From the NCBI GenBank assembly GCA_029706075.1, contig JAINUG010000135.1, forward strand, positions 931,501 to 995,500: a stretch of 64,000 nucleotides of DNA. Reading direction: 5' to 3'. Source of the DNA: Aldrovandia affinis (taxonomy: Eukaryota > Chordata > Actinopteri > Notacanthiformes > Halosauridae). Positions 9,821 through 19,840 of the stretch are shown piece by piece; within the stretch, counting starts at the first letter, position 1, and every line of letters starts with the position of its first letter. Both the position numbers and the translations under genes were made by a program. Under the pieces are notes generated by a model. That model saw nothing but the letters and a program-made list of their open reading frames with translations. It was not told the origin of the DNA and ran no database searches.

Positions 9821-12182
9821 CCCAATTCTGTGGACAACTTATGACAGGGAGAAAAAGAAGCGGGGCACTGCTCTGTCTGCAATCTGTATATTCAGACAGG
9901 AATTGGAACGGAAAGAGAAAAATAAAAATAAAAATAAAACTTTACACTCTCAGCACAGAGAGTCAGTCAGTGACGTGGGGAATGCGGAGGAGGTAGTTCT
10001 TTGGAGCTTGGCTGCACCGTAGTGGGCTTTTTGCCCTCTTCTGACCCCTTTACTCTTCAATTATGAATGGACAGAGCAGCACAAGAGAAGCATGCTGCTT
10101 GCCCTCCAGTTCCAACCCTTCCTTGAATCTCGCTGCAGAGGTTTGTAATCAGCTACTGTACGTTACCATTGATTTGTCCTCATTAACTTTTTGGAGTTAA
10201 TGTTGCAAGCAGCCGTAATTAATGTTCAACTCCTCTTCTTCTCAGCTGCTGTGGTGTAGAGTGTCGTGATTCATGAGATCTCCACTTAATGGCTGGGGTA
10301 AACAGAATGTGCTAAACTCTTCCTGCTTGACATTAAAGCTAATAACTTTTAAGACTTAATTCTGGTGGGGGGAGGGGGGAGGGTGTGTTTTGCTGACAGC
10401 ACAAGACAGCAGCCGTGACCATCAACAATCAATAACAATCATCAACAACCGTCAATAGCATGTTTAGGAAGGAGGAGAGAAAGATCATAAATGTAGTATT
10501 TGACATTCTTCACCTTTTTTTCACCCACATATGTTTTGGCACAACTGTACATTGTGAAGCTATGCCATTACAGCCCCATGTATATGTATATATAGAGCTA
10601 TGTATAGAGCTATGACTGCAGTTATTTTCTTCAAATTGTAGGGGGGTCATAATGTCCACAGTATGAATGTAATTAATCAATCATCATTGTGAAGGCACAT
10701 GGCAGTTCATCTGCTCACTGCTACACAACTGGAAATAAATGTTAAAGCAGCAGAACTTGTTTGCCTCCATCAAGGAACTGCAAGTTAAATTAGCTAGCTA
10801 GTCTGGGAACAATTTTTTTACCTTTTCAGCTCCACTCAATGACACTTCAATATGAAATGGTAACTAAAGGTTTTAGCTAGCAAGCTAAATGTTTTGTTTA
10901 TTGCCAAGTTAGCTAGCTAGATAGATTAACTATGTAACTTGCACATTTAGATAGCTTGCTAGGAGACTCATCCAACTTCTGCTTCATCAGCTAATATTAC
11001 ACACAGTTTAACCGGTTTGGCTAGCTTGCTCACCTGCTTGGCTAATGTGCGACTTAATTTTGATATTTTAACTAATTCTGACTCAGGATATTTTATATCA
11101 TACTGTCCATATATCTTCACAGCTTGGATATGACTGGGATACATTTCCATGTTCCAAAGTAATTTCTCAATACCTCTGCGTTTTTATTCTTGACACTTGA
11201 ACACATGTCCCTTGTCAAAGTATTGTTGTGAGACAGAGAAAATAAAGATTATTATGTAGATAAACTATGTGATACTATGGCCATTAACTATAAGTATTGC
11301 AGTTTGCCCACCTCCACAAATGGTACTCCATAGACCCTGAGGTAGACTATAGCTCTTTACTCTCTTCAGTTGAGGAAGGGAGTTCTGACATGACAATGCA
11401 ATATTAAAATGATTCCGGCACGCTACAGAAAAAAGCAGCATCAGCATGACATGCACATCTGCACAGGTATCCCATCGTGGCAAGCACAGAAAATCCCTGA
11501 ATTTGCAGAAAGTCTTACCAAGAAACAATGCATCTGTGTTTACCTCCGGATTCAAATGTGGGAGAAACAGTTACGCGCGACTGCTGGGGCCAAGACAAGG
11601 GCAATTACATTATGCTCAACCCAGCTGCATCTGTTCCAATGGGAACAGCAACTACACTATTTACATTTATCTTTTCAGTTTTGGCTGTGAGCTGAATTCC
11701 CCCTGTGCCTTTTGTTCAGTGTTCCTGCAGATGACTCTCAGAAAGAACCATTTATTAAGGAGCTCTCAAGGAGAAAGTGTGATGGCTGGTGGACAAATCT
11801 CACACAGATTAGCTTCAAAACTCAATTTCTTCAGAGTAGACACTGCTATTAAGGCACATTCCATATACTATATATTAGGGGTGTGTACAAACCCCACAGA
11901 TAATGCAATCTATATATATATTATTTCTACCCATAAGTTGATCAATGATGTTCAGAAGATCTTTTTTTTTTCATGGTATGTTGTGGAGGTACCATTAGGC
12001 CTGTATAAAAGGACTTGTGATTCGTTACCCTGTCTTTCACAAATGAGAGCAGCCTCATGTTGAGGCCCACACACATACACACGTAAGCTACAGAGCTGTG
12101 GAGAGTGAGAGATTTGGGACACAATTCTCTCCGCTGTGCACAGTCTGCTTGCCTAACTGGTGACTTAGCAACCGTTATAATA
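9821..12182. other. Unassigned intergenic DNA with G-rich run and AGCTAGC cluster
   Basis: A G-rich stretch at 10364-10383 (runs of 6, 6 and 3 G separated by A) could fold into a quadruplex. About 10785-11035 is peppered with AGCTAGC and GCTAGCTTGCT words, a degenerate simple repeat of a type common in fish. A 205-codon open frame (11446-12063, +) has no recognisable domain. A short TA tract lies near 11909-11920. No gene is supported. Confidence 0.55.
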
Positions 12183-12340
12183 ATAATATATGCCATTTAG
12201 CAGACACTTTTATCCAAAGCGACGTACAGTAGTGAATGCATACATTTTCCAGTATATGTGGTCCCAGTGGAAAATGAACCCACAACCTAAGCATTGCCAA
12301 CGCTGTTCTCTACCTACTGAGCCAGAGTGTTACAGAGTGG
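12183..12340 (-). mobile_element. SINE family A, copy 2
   Basis: The minus strand reads GTGGGTTCATTTTCC as B-box region and ends with AAGTCG..TTGGATAAAAG and TGCTAAATGGCATATA. It is collinear with copy 1 at 1281-1434 over its whole length. The 3' end runs into a small TAATAATA tract at 12177-12190. No clear target duplication is visible, so the borders are within about 10 bp. Confidence 0.82.
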
Positions 12341-12345
12341 ATGTA

Positions 12346-12663
12346 ACATGCAGGCATACTGGCGCAGTGCTACCATGTTAAGTTATCGGTCTGGTATTGT
12401 GGGAGGTAAGGTTACGTAATGTTAGGTATACTTTCCTTGTATTAATTGTTCTTGTTGGAATATACTTTAACTTTACTTTTTTGTATGGTAAGTTGTCAGG
12501 AGGTCCCCAGAATGTTTCACAAAAAAGGGAAAAACAATCGAGTACTTATTTGTTTTATCCTGAATTTACACAATTATATGTAAATAAAGCATGTTCAAGT
12601 GCTTCAAATATCGTCTTGAAAACCACTCGCTGAATGGCTGATTAGACGTTCTGGGAGCATGGG
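12346..12663. other. Spacer between two SINEs
   Basis: AT-rich DNA with nothing recognisable. It ends with the left copy of the 13-bp target duplication belonging to the next SINE (12664-12676). Confidence 0.6.
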
Positions 12664-12676
12664 CAAATGTCAAGTT

Positions 12677-13020
12677 ATTAAAATGCATTTTTTTAAACTT
12701 GTTTCAGATTTTTTCCCCATTTTTCTCCCAATTTGGTAGCTAATTACACCCTCTATTTCTTTCAATTTACCCTCCCACACGAGCCCACCGCTCATCCTTG
12801 GAGTCAAGCCAGTTTTTCCCTTACAAGGATGCCTTTCGCGCTTCTCGGCGAGCTCGTGCCGGCTCTCCCTCATCCTCTCTCTGGGGTGGTCAGCTAATCG
12901 CTGCCCCCGACGGGGCTCTTGGCCAGAGCCAGGCTAGCGCAGCTGGGTTTCAAACCACGGCCGCAGTGGGCAACCTGCATTCTGGATGACTGCCTTCACC
13001 GCTACACCACCCGAGGCCCA
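12677..13020 (-). mobile_element. SINE family C, copy 2 (diverged subfamily, intact ends)
   Basis: The minus strand begins with GGGCCTCGGGTGGTGTAGCG (A-box region), has GGTTTGAAACCCAG as B box, a GC-rich body sharing the GGGGGCAGCGATTAGCTG block with copy 1, and a tail with AAATTGGGAGAAAAATGGGG. An exact 13-bp duplication caaatgtcaagtt flanks it at 12664-12676 and 13021-13033. The middle of the body differs from the 7778 and 58541 copies, so this is a separate subfamily with the same head and tail plan. Confidence 0.88.
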
Positions 13021-13033
13021 CAAATGTCAAGTT

Positions 13034-14784
13034 TTGACATATAATCCATGGGATCAGATTTATGTGCTTGTGCTTTTTTAACTGGCTTTTCTACATGGAT
13101 AGCATTATTTTGATTGCATGCAAAAATACAATTTGGTGAGGGCACTTGTGAGGCTGCCTTAACTACCATTTGAGAGCATAATGGGGGCTATTGTGTTGTG
13201 GACACACACACAAAATTTAATTTTGTGTACCATGCAAATCTCCCAGCTTAGTTAGCTTTCACTGATTGCTCTTTTAATATTTAATTGCTACCAAAAATGA
13301 TAGGGGATAGCAACTCGCTTGCCAGCTTACTAGCCACTGCCGCTGATTCCTGATCTGGGGAAACAATGTGCCAGGGTCCATCACGATGGCACCACCTCTG
13401 CGGGACACTGCTGTTAGCTACATTGGGAAGGGGGGGATGTCGAGCACAGGATAGTCACATGGGGGTAGGGGGGTCGACCACAGGACACACCCATCAACGG
13501 CATGACCCAAAGGACAAGGACAATTTGTGCATCGTTTCCTGCTGCTAGAAGTACTCCAGGAACAACTCTGCCAGCCAGCTGACCTGGGATCTGTGGACTG
13601 CCGGACCCCATAAATAAATAAACCAGCGTTTCACATATACTCACTTGGCATCCGCTATAATGCTATCTCTTACCGACCTCTTCTTTTCCTCGTCTTTTTT
13701 TTGTCTTCTTTGAGTTCGTTCCTTTTAGTTGTCATTGTGTGTTTAGTAATTATATGGTGCTAAAGAATGAGTTATTTGATAGATTTCCTTAGCGATTGTA
13801 TTAATAAGCGTTCTGATTATTGATGTTTGTTATCTTGTCTTTTGTTCTGCACAAATTGGGTTCTACTGGCTGCTGTCCCCACTAAATTAATATTGGATAT
13901 GTGTACATTGATGCAACCCCTGCTAACGTTACTAGGGATGTGAATCTGTATGGTTCACCAGCTCTCTCAGGATATTAAAATCTTTCATAATGACTTTGAG
14001 GGCAATTTAATTTCCCTGAACCATTATGGTACCATTATCATATACGTTCATGGTTACAAATCATGGATCCTTAATATTATCCTCATGAGTTACAATCTGC
14101 TCACCATTGCATTACAAAGTATTGAGAGTGCCTACACATGGCTGATTAGTAGTGCTCTCTGTGTAGAACAGTAGGTTGGTGATGAAGCTCCTGCCCTCCT
14201 TCAAAGATAGCAAATATAATCCCTGGGTTCTCTGTCAGCTGCCTCTGTTTTCTGTTTGGAACATTTCGAGTTCTGTTCTGCTGGATTTAAAAAGGGACAG
14301 GATCAAGCAGCTGCTGCTCTATTGTTTAAAATTGTGTTTTTGTTTTTGCTTTGAAGTCCAAGTGCCCAATCAAAATAGATAACTCCCAAATGGCTAATAC
14401 CTAATATCAAAAAGACTCACTGAGTTCGTAACAACTGGCTCCCTTTTCTTCTTCTGTGTACAACATCCTATTCTTTCTCAATTCTGACCCTTAATCCTCG
14501 TCTAGCCCTCTCCATATTCAGCTGTTTTCTTCTTCCCTTTTCCCTTTATTCATCTGATGTTTTCCTGTTAAATTGTTCCTTATTTCTCAATGCCTTTCCC
14601 CTTCTCACTCAGAAACATAATTTAGCTTCAGTGAACTGATGCAACCTCTGAATTGAACTTGAACAATCAACTAATCTTAAAAAGATTTTAATTTTTTTTT
14701 CTAAGTTTCACTATCAAACATATTTGAAAAGTTATGATAAATCAGTAGCTTAAGCATGACCATTCAGTAAGCTCTAAAATTACA
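13034..14784. other. Unassigned intergenic DNA
   Basis: No gene or interspersed repeat is recognised. The interval 13340-13640 is somewhat GC-richer, and 14440-14600 is pyrimidine-rich on the plus strand. Nothing supports an exon. Confidence 0.55.
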
Positions 14785-15110
14785 GTATTTCAAGGGATCC
14801 AAAGTATATTGGAAGCAGGTGCTTCCACACAGGTGTGGTTCCTGAGTTAATTAAGCAATTCATGCTTAGGGTTGTGTATAAAAATCCTGGGCAGGTCCAG
14901 TTGCCCATTATTTTGGCTACCATGGTTAGAAAAAGAGATCTCAGAGACTCAGAAAGAAGGGTGATTGTTGGAGCACGTTTGGCAGGAGCTTAAGTGATAA
15001 GGACTGCTTAACTTGCTGATTCTTTCATAAGTTTGAGGGACATCCATGTCTCATTGTGCACCAGAGACACCATCTAGCCAATAAGGCCCCCACAGTCTTC
15101 CTGGACAAGT
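14785..15110 (+). mobile_element. Tc1-type transposon, 5' part (element A)
   Basis: The 5' region shows GGAAGCAGGTGCTTCCACAC, AGGTGTGGTTCCTGAGTTAA and CCATTATTTTGGCTACCATG, shared with the pieces at 32365-32575 and 40767-40955. The transposase start follows at 14921 as MVRKRDLRDSERRVIVGARL, then LAGA and a stop. The N-terminal helix-turn-helix decays after about 15050. The terminal inverted repeat itself is mostly lost. It is a dead DNA transposon. Confidence 0.78.
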
Positions 15111-15129
15111 TTCACATGAAGTGTCCTCC

Positions 15130-15345
15130 AACTCAATGTCTGTGCAAGCTTAACTGGTGAACTGTGGAAAGGAAAGGAGCAGTGGCTTGACATTGCGTAT
15201 TTCGGAGGAGAGCGTGTGCTTGTCTGCACTCTCCAGAATTGACAGAGCAGGTTGCAGTGATGAGCATGAACACACACAAATTGAGAATTTCTAATTGGGA
15301 GAAAATAGTGGTAAAAAATTTAAATAAATTAAAAAATTATCATTC
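15130..15345 (+). mobile_element. SINE-like fragment with family C type tail
   Basis: The downstream part, GACAGAGCAGGTTGCAGTGA and TTTCTAATTGGGAGAAAATA, then an AT-rich end at 15320-15345, resembles the tail of family C (AATTGGGAGAAAA). The tRNA-like head is not recognisable, so this is a degraded or different SINE. The borders are approximate. Confidence 0.45.
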
Positions 15346-15826
15346 AATAAACCAAGGGAACTCAGAGAGCAGACCTTCAAGAACAATATGGGCGACAAAA
15401 AAACAAACAATTCTGGATCATTTTGAAACTCTTACTTGGTTACAGAATTTACTCAGGAGGGTTCCTGTTTTGTTTTTTCGATCATTAATTTGCCTTCTGG
15501 GCGCTCGTAAATTGGCTGTTTATACTCCGGTTGACACAGCCTCTTCCAGTGCTGTCAGCTTCCTTCTGGAGGTACCCAACACTTTGTTTTGTTAATCTGT
15601 ATTTATTTAATACATTTATTCTAAAACCTACAAATACGGTAATGCAAAGCAATGATTGACACTAGTATCGTATAAGGAATCTATAATAATCCATTGGATA
15701 TGCCATGTTTACTTATGGCACTTGCTAGATTTGCAGAGAAATATTAATCCTCACAATTTACCTGATTTTTTCAAAGCGATAGGCCTACACTATTTGCAGA
15801 TTTGTACAGTATGCATATTTAGAACT
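15346..15826. other. Unassigned spacer between two Tc1 segments
   Basis: AT-rich DNA with no recognised repeat. It may be genomic sequence between two separate Tc1 insertions. A 118-codon frame at 15239-15595 overlaps the SINE-like tail and has no domain. Confidence 0.5.
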
Positions 15827-15848
15827 ACAGGTAACTACCAAAATAAAG

Positions 15849-16945
15849 GGCTCTGGTGGCTTTGTTATGGTTTGGGGTGCATTTCCTTGCATGATTTAGA
15901 TCAACTCAACCCCTTAGAGGGAAAAGTAAATGGAAGAAAATCCAAAGGCATTATGAGTGATGACCTTCATCCCATGATGAAGCATGTCTATTGTTGGGTT
16001 CTTTAAACCAAAAGATGGTTCTGATGATACTGGACAAAAGACTATTCGGATCAAGATTTTATTCATGGCGGGGAAGAATGCAGTAAACAGAGTCAACCGA
16101 GACCCACCAACATTATTCCAAGTACAAGCATTAAGACCACAGTTGTATAGCCCATCCAGAGATGACCTCATCCTATAGAAAACTGTATATTCAACTCCCT
16201 TTATTAATTTATTTACCATCTGGTCCAGATACTGTAACGTGGCATGTTTTTGGGAGAGCATGGATTATACATGCTGAATGTATAAAGGAGTCCAACGTAG
16301 CACGGGATAAGGAGAACATGGGTCAGATGGAGAGTTAATGTATTATTCTGAATGTACAGAAGGAGGCATAAGGAGCATGCTTGATTCTCTATGAGAGGTG
16401 AGCCTGGTTCAAATGGAGAGATAATATACGATGGTAATTCCTCTGCACTTGAGGCAGCCTGTGTTTCATTTAAAGTCTCTGTGCTTTATTTTTTGAATGA
16501 AACCTTTCAGTTTAATCAATATAAGAATAAAAAGCATACAATGAGTGAATCTTAATATGCATTCACTAAATAAGAATATATGTTTACACTGTAATAATAA
16601 TTGACTTTCAACTTTAGTTTCCAACACTATCCTGATGGGAGTGGTCTCCTCCAGGATGGCAATGCCCCATCTACAGGGCACAAGTGGTCACTGAATGGTT
16701 TGAGGAGTATGAAAACAATATAAACCACATGCCATGGCTGTCTCAGTCAATCCAGTTGAACCCCTATGGGAGATTCTGCAGCAGTACCTGAGGTGGTGTT
16801 TTTGACCACCATCAACAAAACACCAAATGATGGAGTTTATCATGGAAGAATGTTGCATGCCTCCAACAGAGTTCCAGACACTTGTAGAATCTATGCCAAG
16901 GCACATTGAAGCTGTACTGGCGGCTTCAGGGGGGCCCAACGCCTA
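15849..16945 (+). pseudogene. Tc1-type transposase fragment, split
   Basis: Before the insertion the frame reads GSGGFVMVWGAF (about 15851-15886). After it, YPDGSGLLQDGNAPSTGH (about 16628-16681) holds the QD-NAP block around the second catalytic acid. FQTLVESMPRHIEAVLAA (about 16871-16924) is the family's C-terminal end. The block with the third catalytic acid has a deletion around 16755-16775. Stops and shifts rule out function. The first-catalytic-acid region and DNA-binding domain are absent. Confidence 0.82.
15992..16626 (-). mobile_element. Solo LTR-like insertion (635 bp) in Tc1 element B
   Basis: The insertion begins TGTTGGG and ends CCAACA, the TG...CA short inverted ends of an LTR. 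It is flanked by ctat at 15988-15991 and 16627-16630, a 4-bp target duplication. Removing one ctat and the insert restores the collinear transposase context. Minus orientation is suggested because the reverse complement has an AATAAA word (about 16055-16062) near one end. No internal retrotransposon genes are present, so it fits a solo LTR left by LTR-LTR recombination. The superfamily is not determined. Confidence 0.75.
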
Positions 16946-19684
16946 TTGACCTCTTCAACCCAAGTGACACCCTGTGGCATCCTAAATTACTAGTCATATT
17001 TCCGGTTCAATATCTTTTTTTTTTTTCTTTTTTTTTAACTAGTGAGAGGAGGGTCTGCACTTTGAGTGACATACATCTGGGACTAATCAGGTGTGATCTT
17101 TGTACTTTGCAATGTCAGCAAAGACCCCCCTAAATTCCTCTGGTAACTCACGCAGGTCGGGGTTATTCAGGGCCATGGCAGAACAGATAAGTTAGAAAAA
17201 TAGGTGTAATTTGTTTGTAGCCTATTTGAAATGGCTCTAAAAAAGGTTTGACAAAAAGATGGATGCTAAAAAATGGCTAGATTAGATTCTTTCCTCCAGT
17301 GACGACGGTGACGGATCTGGAAAGGAGATGAAGAATGATATTTCTCTGGCGTGGATCCAAAGAGAATGTCAGTTGAGTTTATTTATTTATTATTCGGGTC
17401 CTACATTATTCTATGCAATTGCTAAGCCGTTTTTATTGTCAGCATTTGCATTTTTCTGCCTGTGAAACTATGCTGGTATAATAGAATGTGACGGTACATA
17501 TTATGGAATATGCTTCTTAACTGCTCCAAACTTGCTTGTGCATACAACAGTTTCTCACTACAATTACTGGTATTGAATAATGCAAATGAAAGACGCGATT
17601 TATGCAGTAGTCTGCCAATGGTGGAATAAATAAAACATCGTGTTCAGTGATGTTAGCCCACAGGTAGAAGGGACAGGTATCAAATAAAACTGTTGCTGTT
17701 ATTGTTGATGAGTTTTCATGTCGTGATTTATCGTTTCATTATTATTCAATGTTGTCTTTATTATCTTGTAGCAAGCCAGACGTTCATAATCCTTTCAAGG
17801 AGAGTTTTTCATATTTTTCACTGTGCCTCACCTGTAACTCCCTCAAGCTCTCCAAGAGTAAAAGTAAAAGGGAAGAGGTGTGTTTTGGTGTATGTGTGTA
17901 TATCTATATGTATGTGTGTGGAAAAATTCACTTGCTGCAATGTTTTTAATGTTTGTAAAGTTGTAATGTTTGTGTTTGTGAAGAGAGAGCACCTCCTCCT
18001 CCCACGTAAAAAAGAGAGAGAGCTAGCCCAACCCCCGGCGTTCAGAGCTCCAGCCAAAAGAGCACTCACTCTGGAGCAGCGGAGAGAGGGTCACAGCTTT
18101 GGACCCATGCACCACATACTTTGCACTCCCCCCCCAAACATGTTTTATTGTTGTATATAATTGAAATTGTATATAATAATTGACTCAACAATTATGATTA
18201 TTTGACAGTTTTATAGTTCTTGGTTGTTATCTATATAGAATTGTGTTAGTTTGAGTTGTGCTTTTAGATTATGATTCTAATAATGTTAAGAGGTAATGTT
18301 TGAGCCTTCTTGTGAAAGGCTCACTTGGGTGCCTGGCACTTCTCATGGCTAATAGCCTGGCACTTCTCATAGCTACAAATTATTTTCATTAAAAAAGTAC
18401 TGCTGTACTTTGCTGTATTCACCTTTTTTAATGCTTTAAATGTGATACTATATTTGATTTGTTGGTTGTGCTTGATATGTAACAGTATAGAAGTATAGAC
18501 ATTCTGGTCCTTTGTTTGGAGAAACTGGTAGTTGTAGAATGTTCATATCTCCTCTCAATAAAAATGAATTGGCACGGTTGCTAATAAATATTAATCTCTA
18601 TAATGGTGGGGATCCAAAAATACAGTAAAGTCAGAAGGACCATATTAAAAACAAATATAGTTCAGCTATAATTAAATTGTTAAATTATTGCTTCAGTCTT
18701 GAACTTCAACTCAGGCCTGAAAAATTTCATTTAGATTTGCTGAAGGTTATTTTTGGAGAGTGCACACCAGCACACACCACCAGGGGAGCTACACAGTTAC
18801 TCTTTTGCAGTTACTTTGTACCAAAGGACTTTGCAGCTGGCTCAGACAGATTCCACCTAATAAACCAGAGAATTTGCTATTTAACAAAGACATTGGCAAT
18901 GCCCTTTTGACTGAAACCCTACCTCCCTGAATAAAGCTATGGCCTGTGGTACTCAGACAAGGCCAGCGCTGGCACAGTCGATCATTGAAAATCACTGCAC
19001 TGAGACAAGCCACCCTGTAGCTTCTATGCTCCAGTCTGCACAAAGTATTAGCAACACTCAGTAAATCTCTCATTCCTATAAAACCACAAAATTCCCTGCA
19101 AACCTCAACCTTGATGAGAATTTCTCAAGTTCGTGTCACTCGTCATGATGCGGCACTGAAATAGTTAAACTGCGGCTGAGCGATTCCAATTTTCGAAACC
19201 TGATTGAAGTCAGCTGACCTTCATCTTAAAAAAACACACATGACAGATTATTATATTAGATTTCATTATGATATTTACAGAGAGAAAACGACTTTATGAG
19301 ATCAGACATGCTGTGGGGCATTTCCAGTTAATCAAAACCCGAATAACATTACTCAATGCATTTGTGACACACTTTATGGAGTATACTGGGAAAAAAAATG
19401 CAATGAAGCTAGATCTAGGTAATGGTGCAACTTTTCTCGTTAAATATCATTGGGTATAACTTGACACAGCCAAGGCCGAAAAGAGCCATTGGGGATGAAA
19501 CCCTACAACTGGTAGTTGTCAAAACTATGACTTTGATACGTTTTAAGTTTTTACGGTCTCCAGAGCATAAGCTACAGCAGCAGGTTTATTTACTCGACAG
19601 TGTCTTTTCCCCTTGCTTAGAGCACTGCCTTAAGGGAAGGGGCTCTCCCACGCTTGGGGAGATTATGCTCAGAAGAGTTTTTGA
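16946..19684. other. Unassigned intergenic DNA with a 24-bp tandem duplication
   Basis: A T-rich tract lies at 17012-17038. A 24-bp unit starting gcctggcacttctcat is repeated in tandem at 18331-18354 and 18355-18378. A 155-codon frame at 17693-18160 has no recognisable domain and runs through GT-rich and AG-rich low-complexity DNA. No gene is supported. Confidence 0.55.
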
Positions 19685-19840
19685 TTAGACTCTGAGCCTC
19701 GGCAGCGCTGTCACAGCGATAGCGACACACAGGGACGCGGCGGGATGTGAGTGAGCGGGCTGTTCCGCGCACATCAGGAGGACCGAGACCTCGTCTCTAC
19801 CCTGCGTGACGTTTATCCACGCCGAGGACCATGAAGGTCA
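19685..19840. promoter_or_regulatory. CpG-dense patch, possible small CpG island
   Basis: About sixteen CG dinucleotides occur in some 150 bp, for example GACGCGGCGGGATG and TTCCGCGCACATC, in a region otherwise poor in CG. It is not one of the SINE bodies. An ATG at 19831 in the good context ACCATGA is followed by only seven codons before a stop. It could be an unmethylated regulatory element, a first exon of a non-coding RNA or an old GC-rich repeat. The sequence alone does not decide. Confidence 0.25.

Larger units (their letters stand above)
15827..16945 (+). mobile_element. Tc1-type transposon (element B), internally deleted and split by an LTR
   Basis: It opens with the terminal-repeat words ACAGGTAACTACCAAAATAA (15827-15846) joined directly to mid-transposase sequence, so the N-terminal half is deleted. 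The C-terminal half runs to GGGGGGCCCAACGCC near 16942. The 3' inverted repeat is not recognisable. A 635-bp insertion at 15992-16626 interrupts it. The arrangement fits a non-autonomous Tc1 derivative of the same broad family as 14785. Confidence 0.8.

Noticed and set aside
13340-13640. GC-richer block as a transposon end or exon
   Set aside because: No inverted ends, target duplication or protein block could be found.
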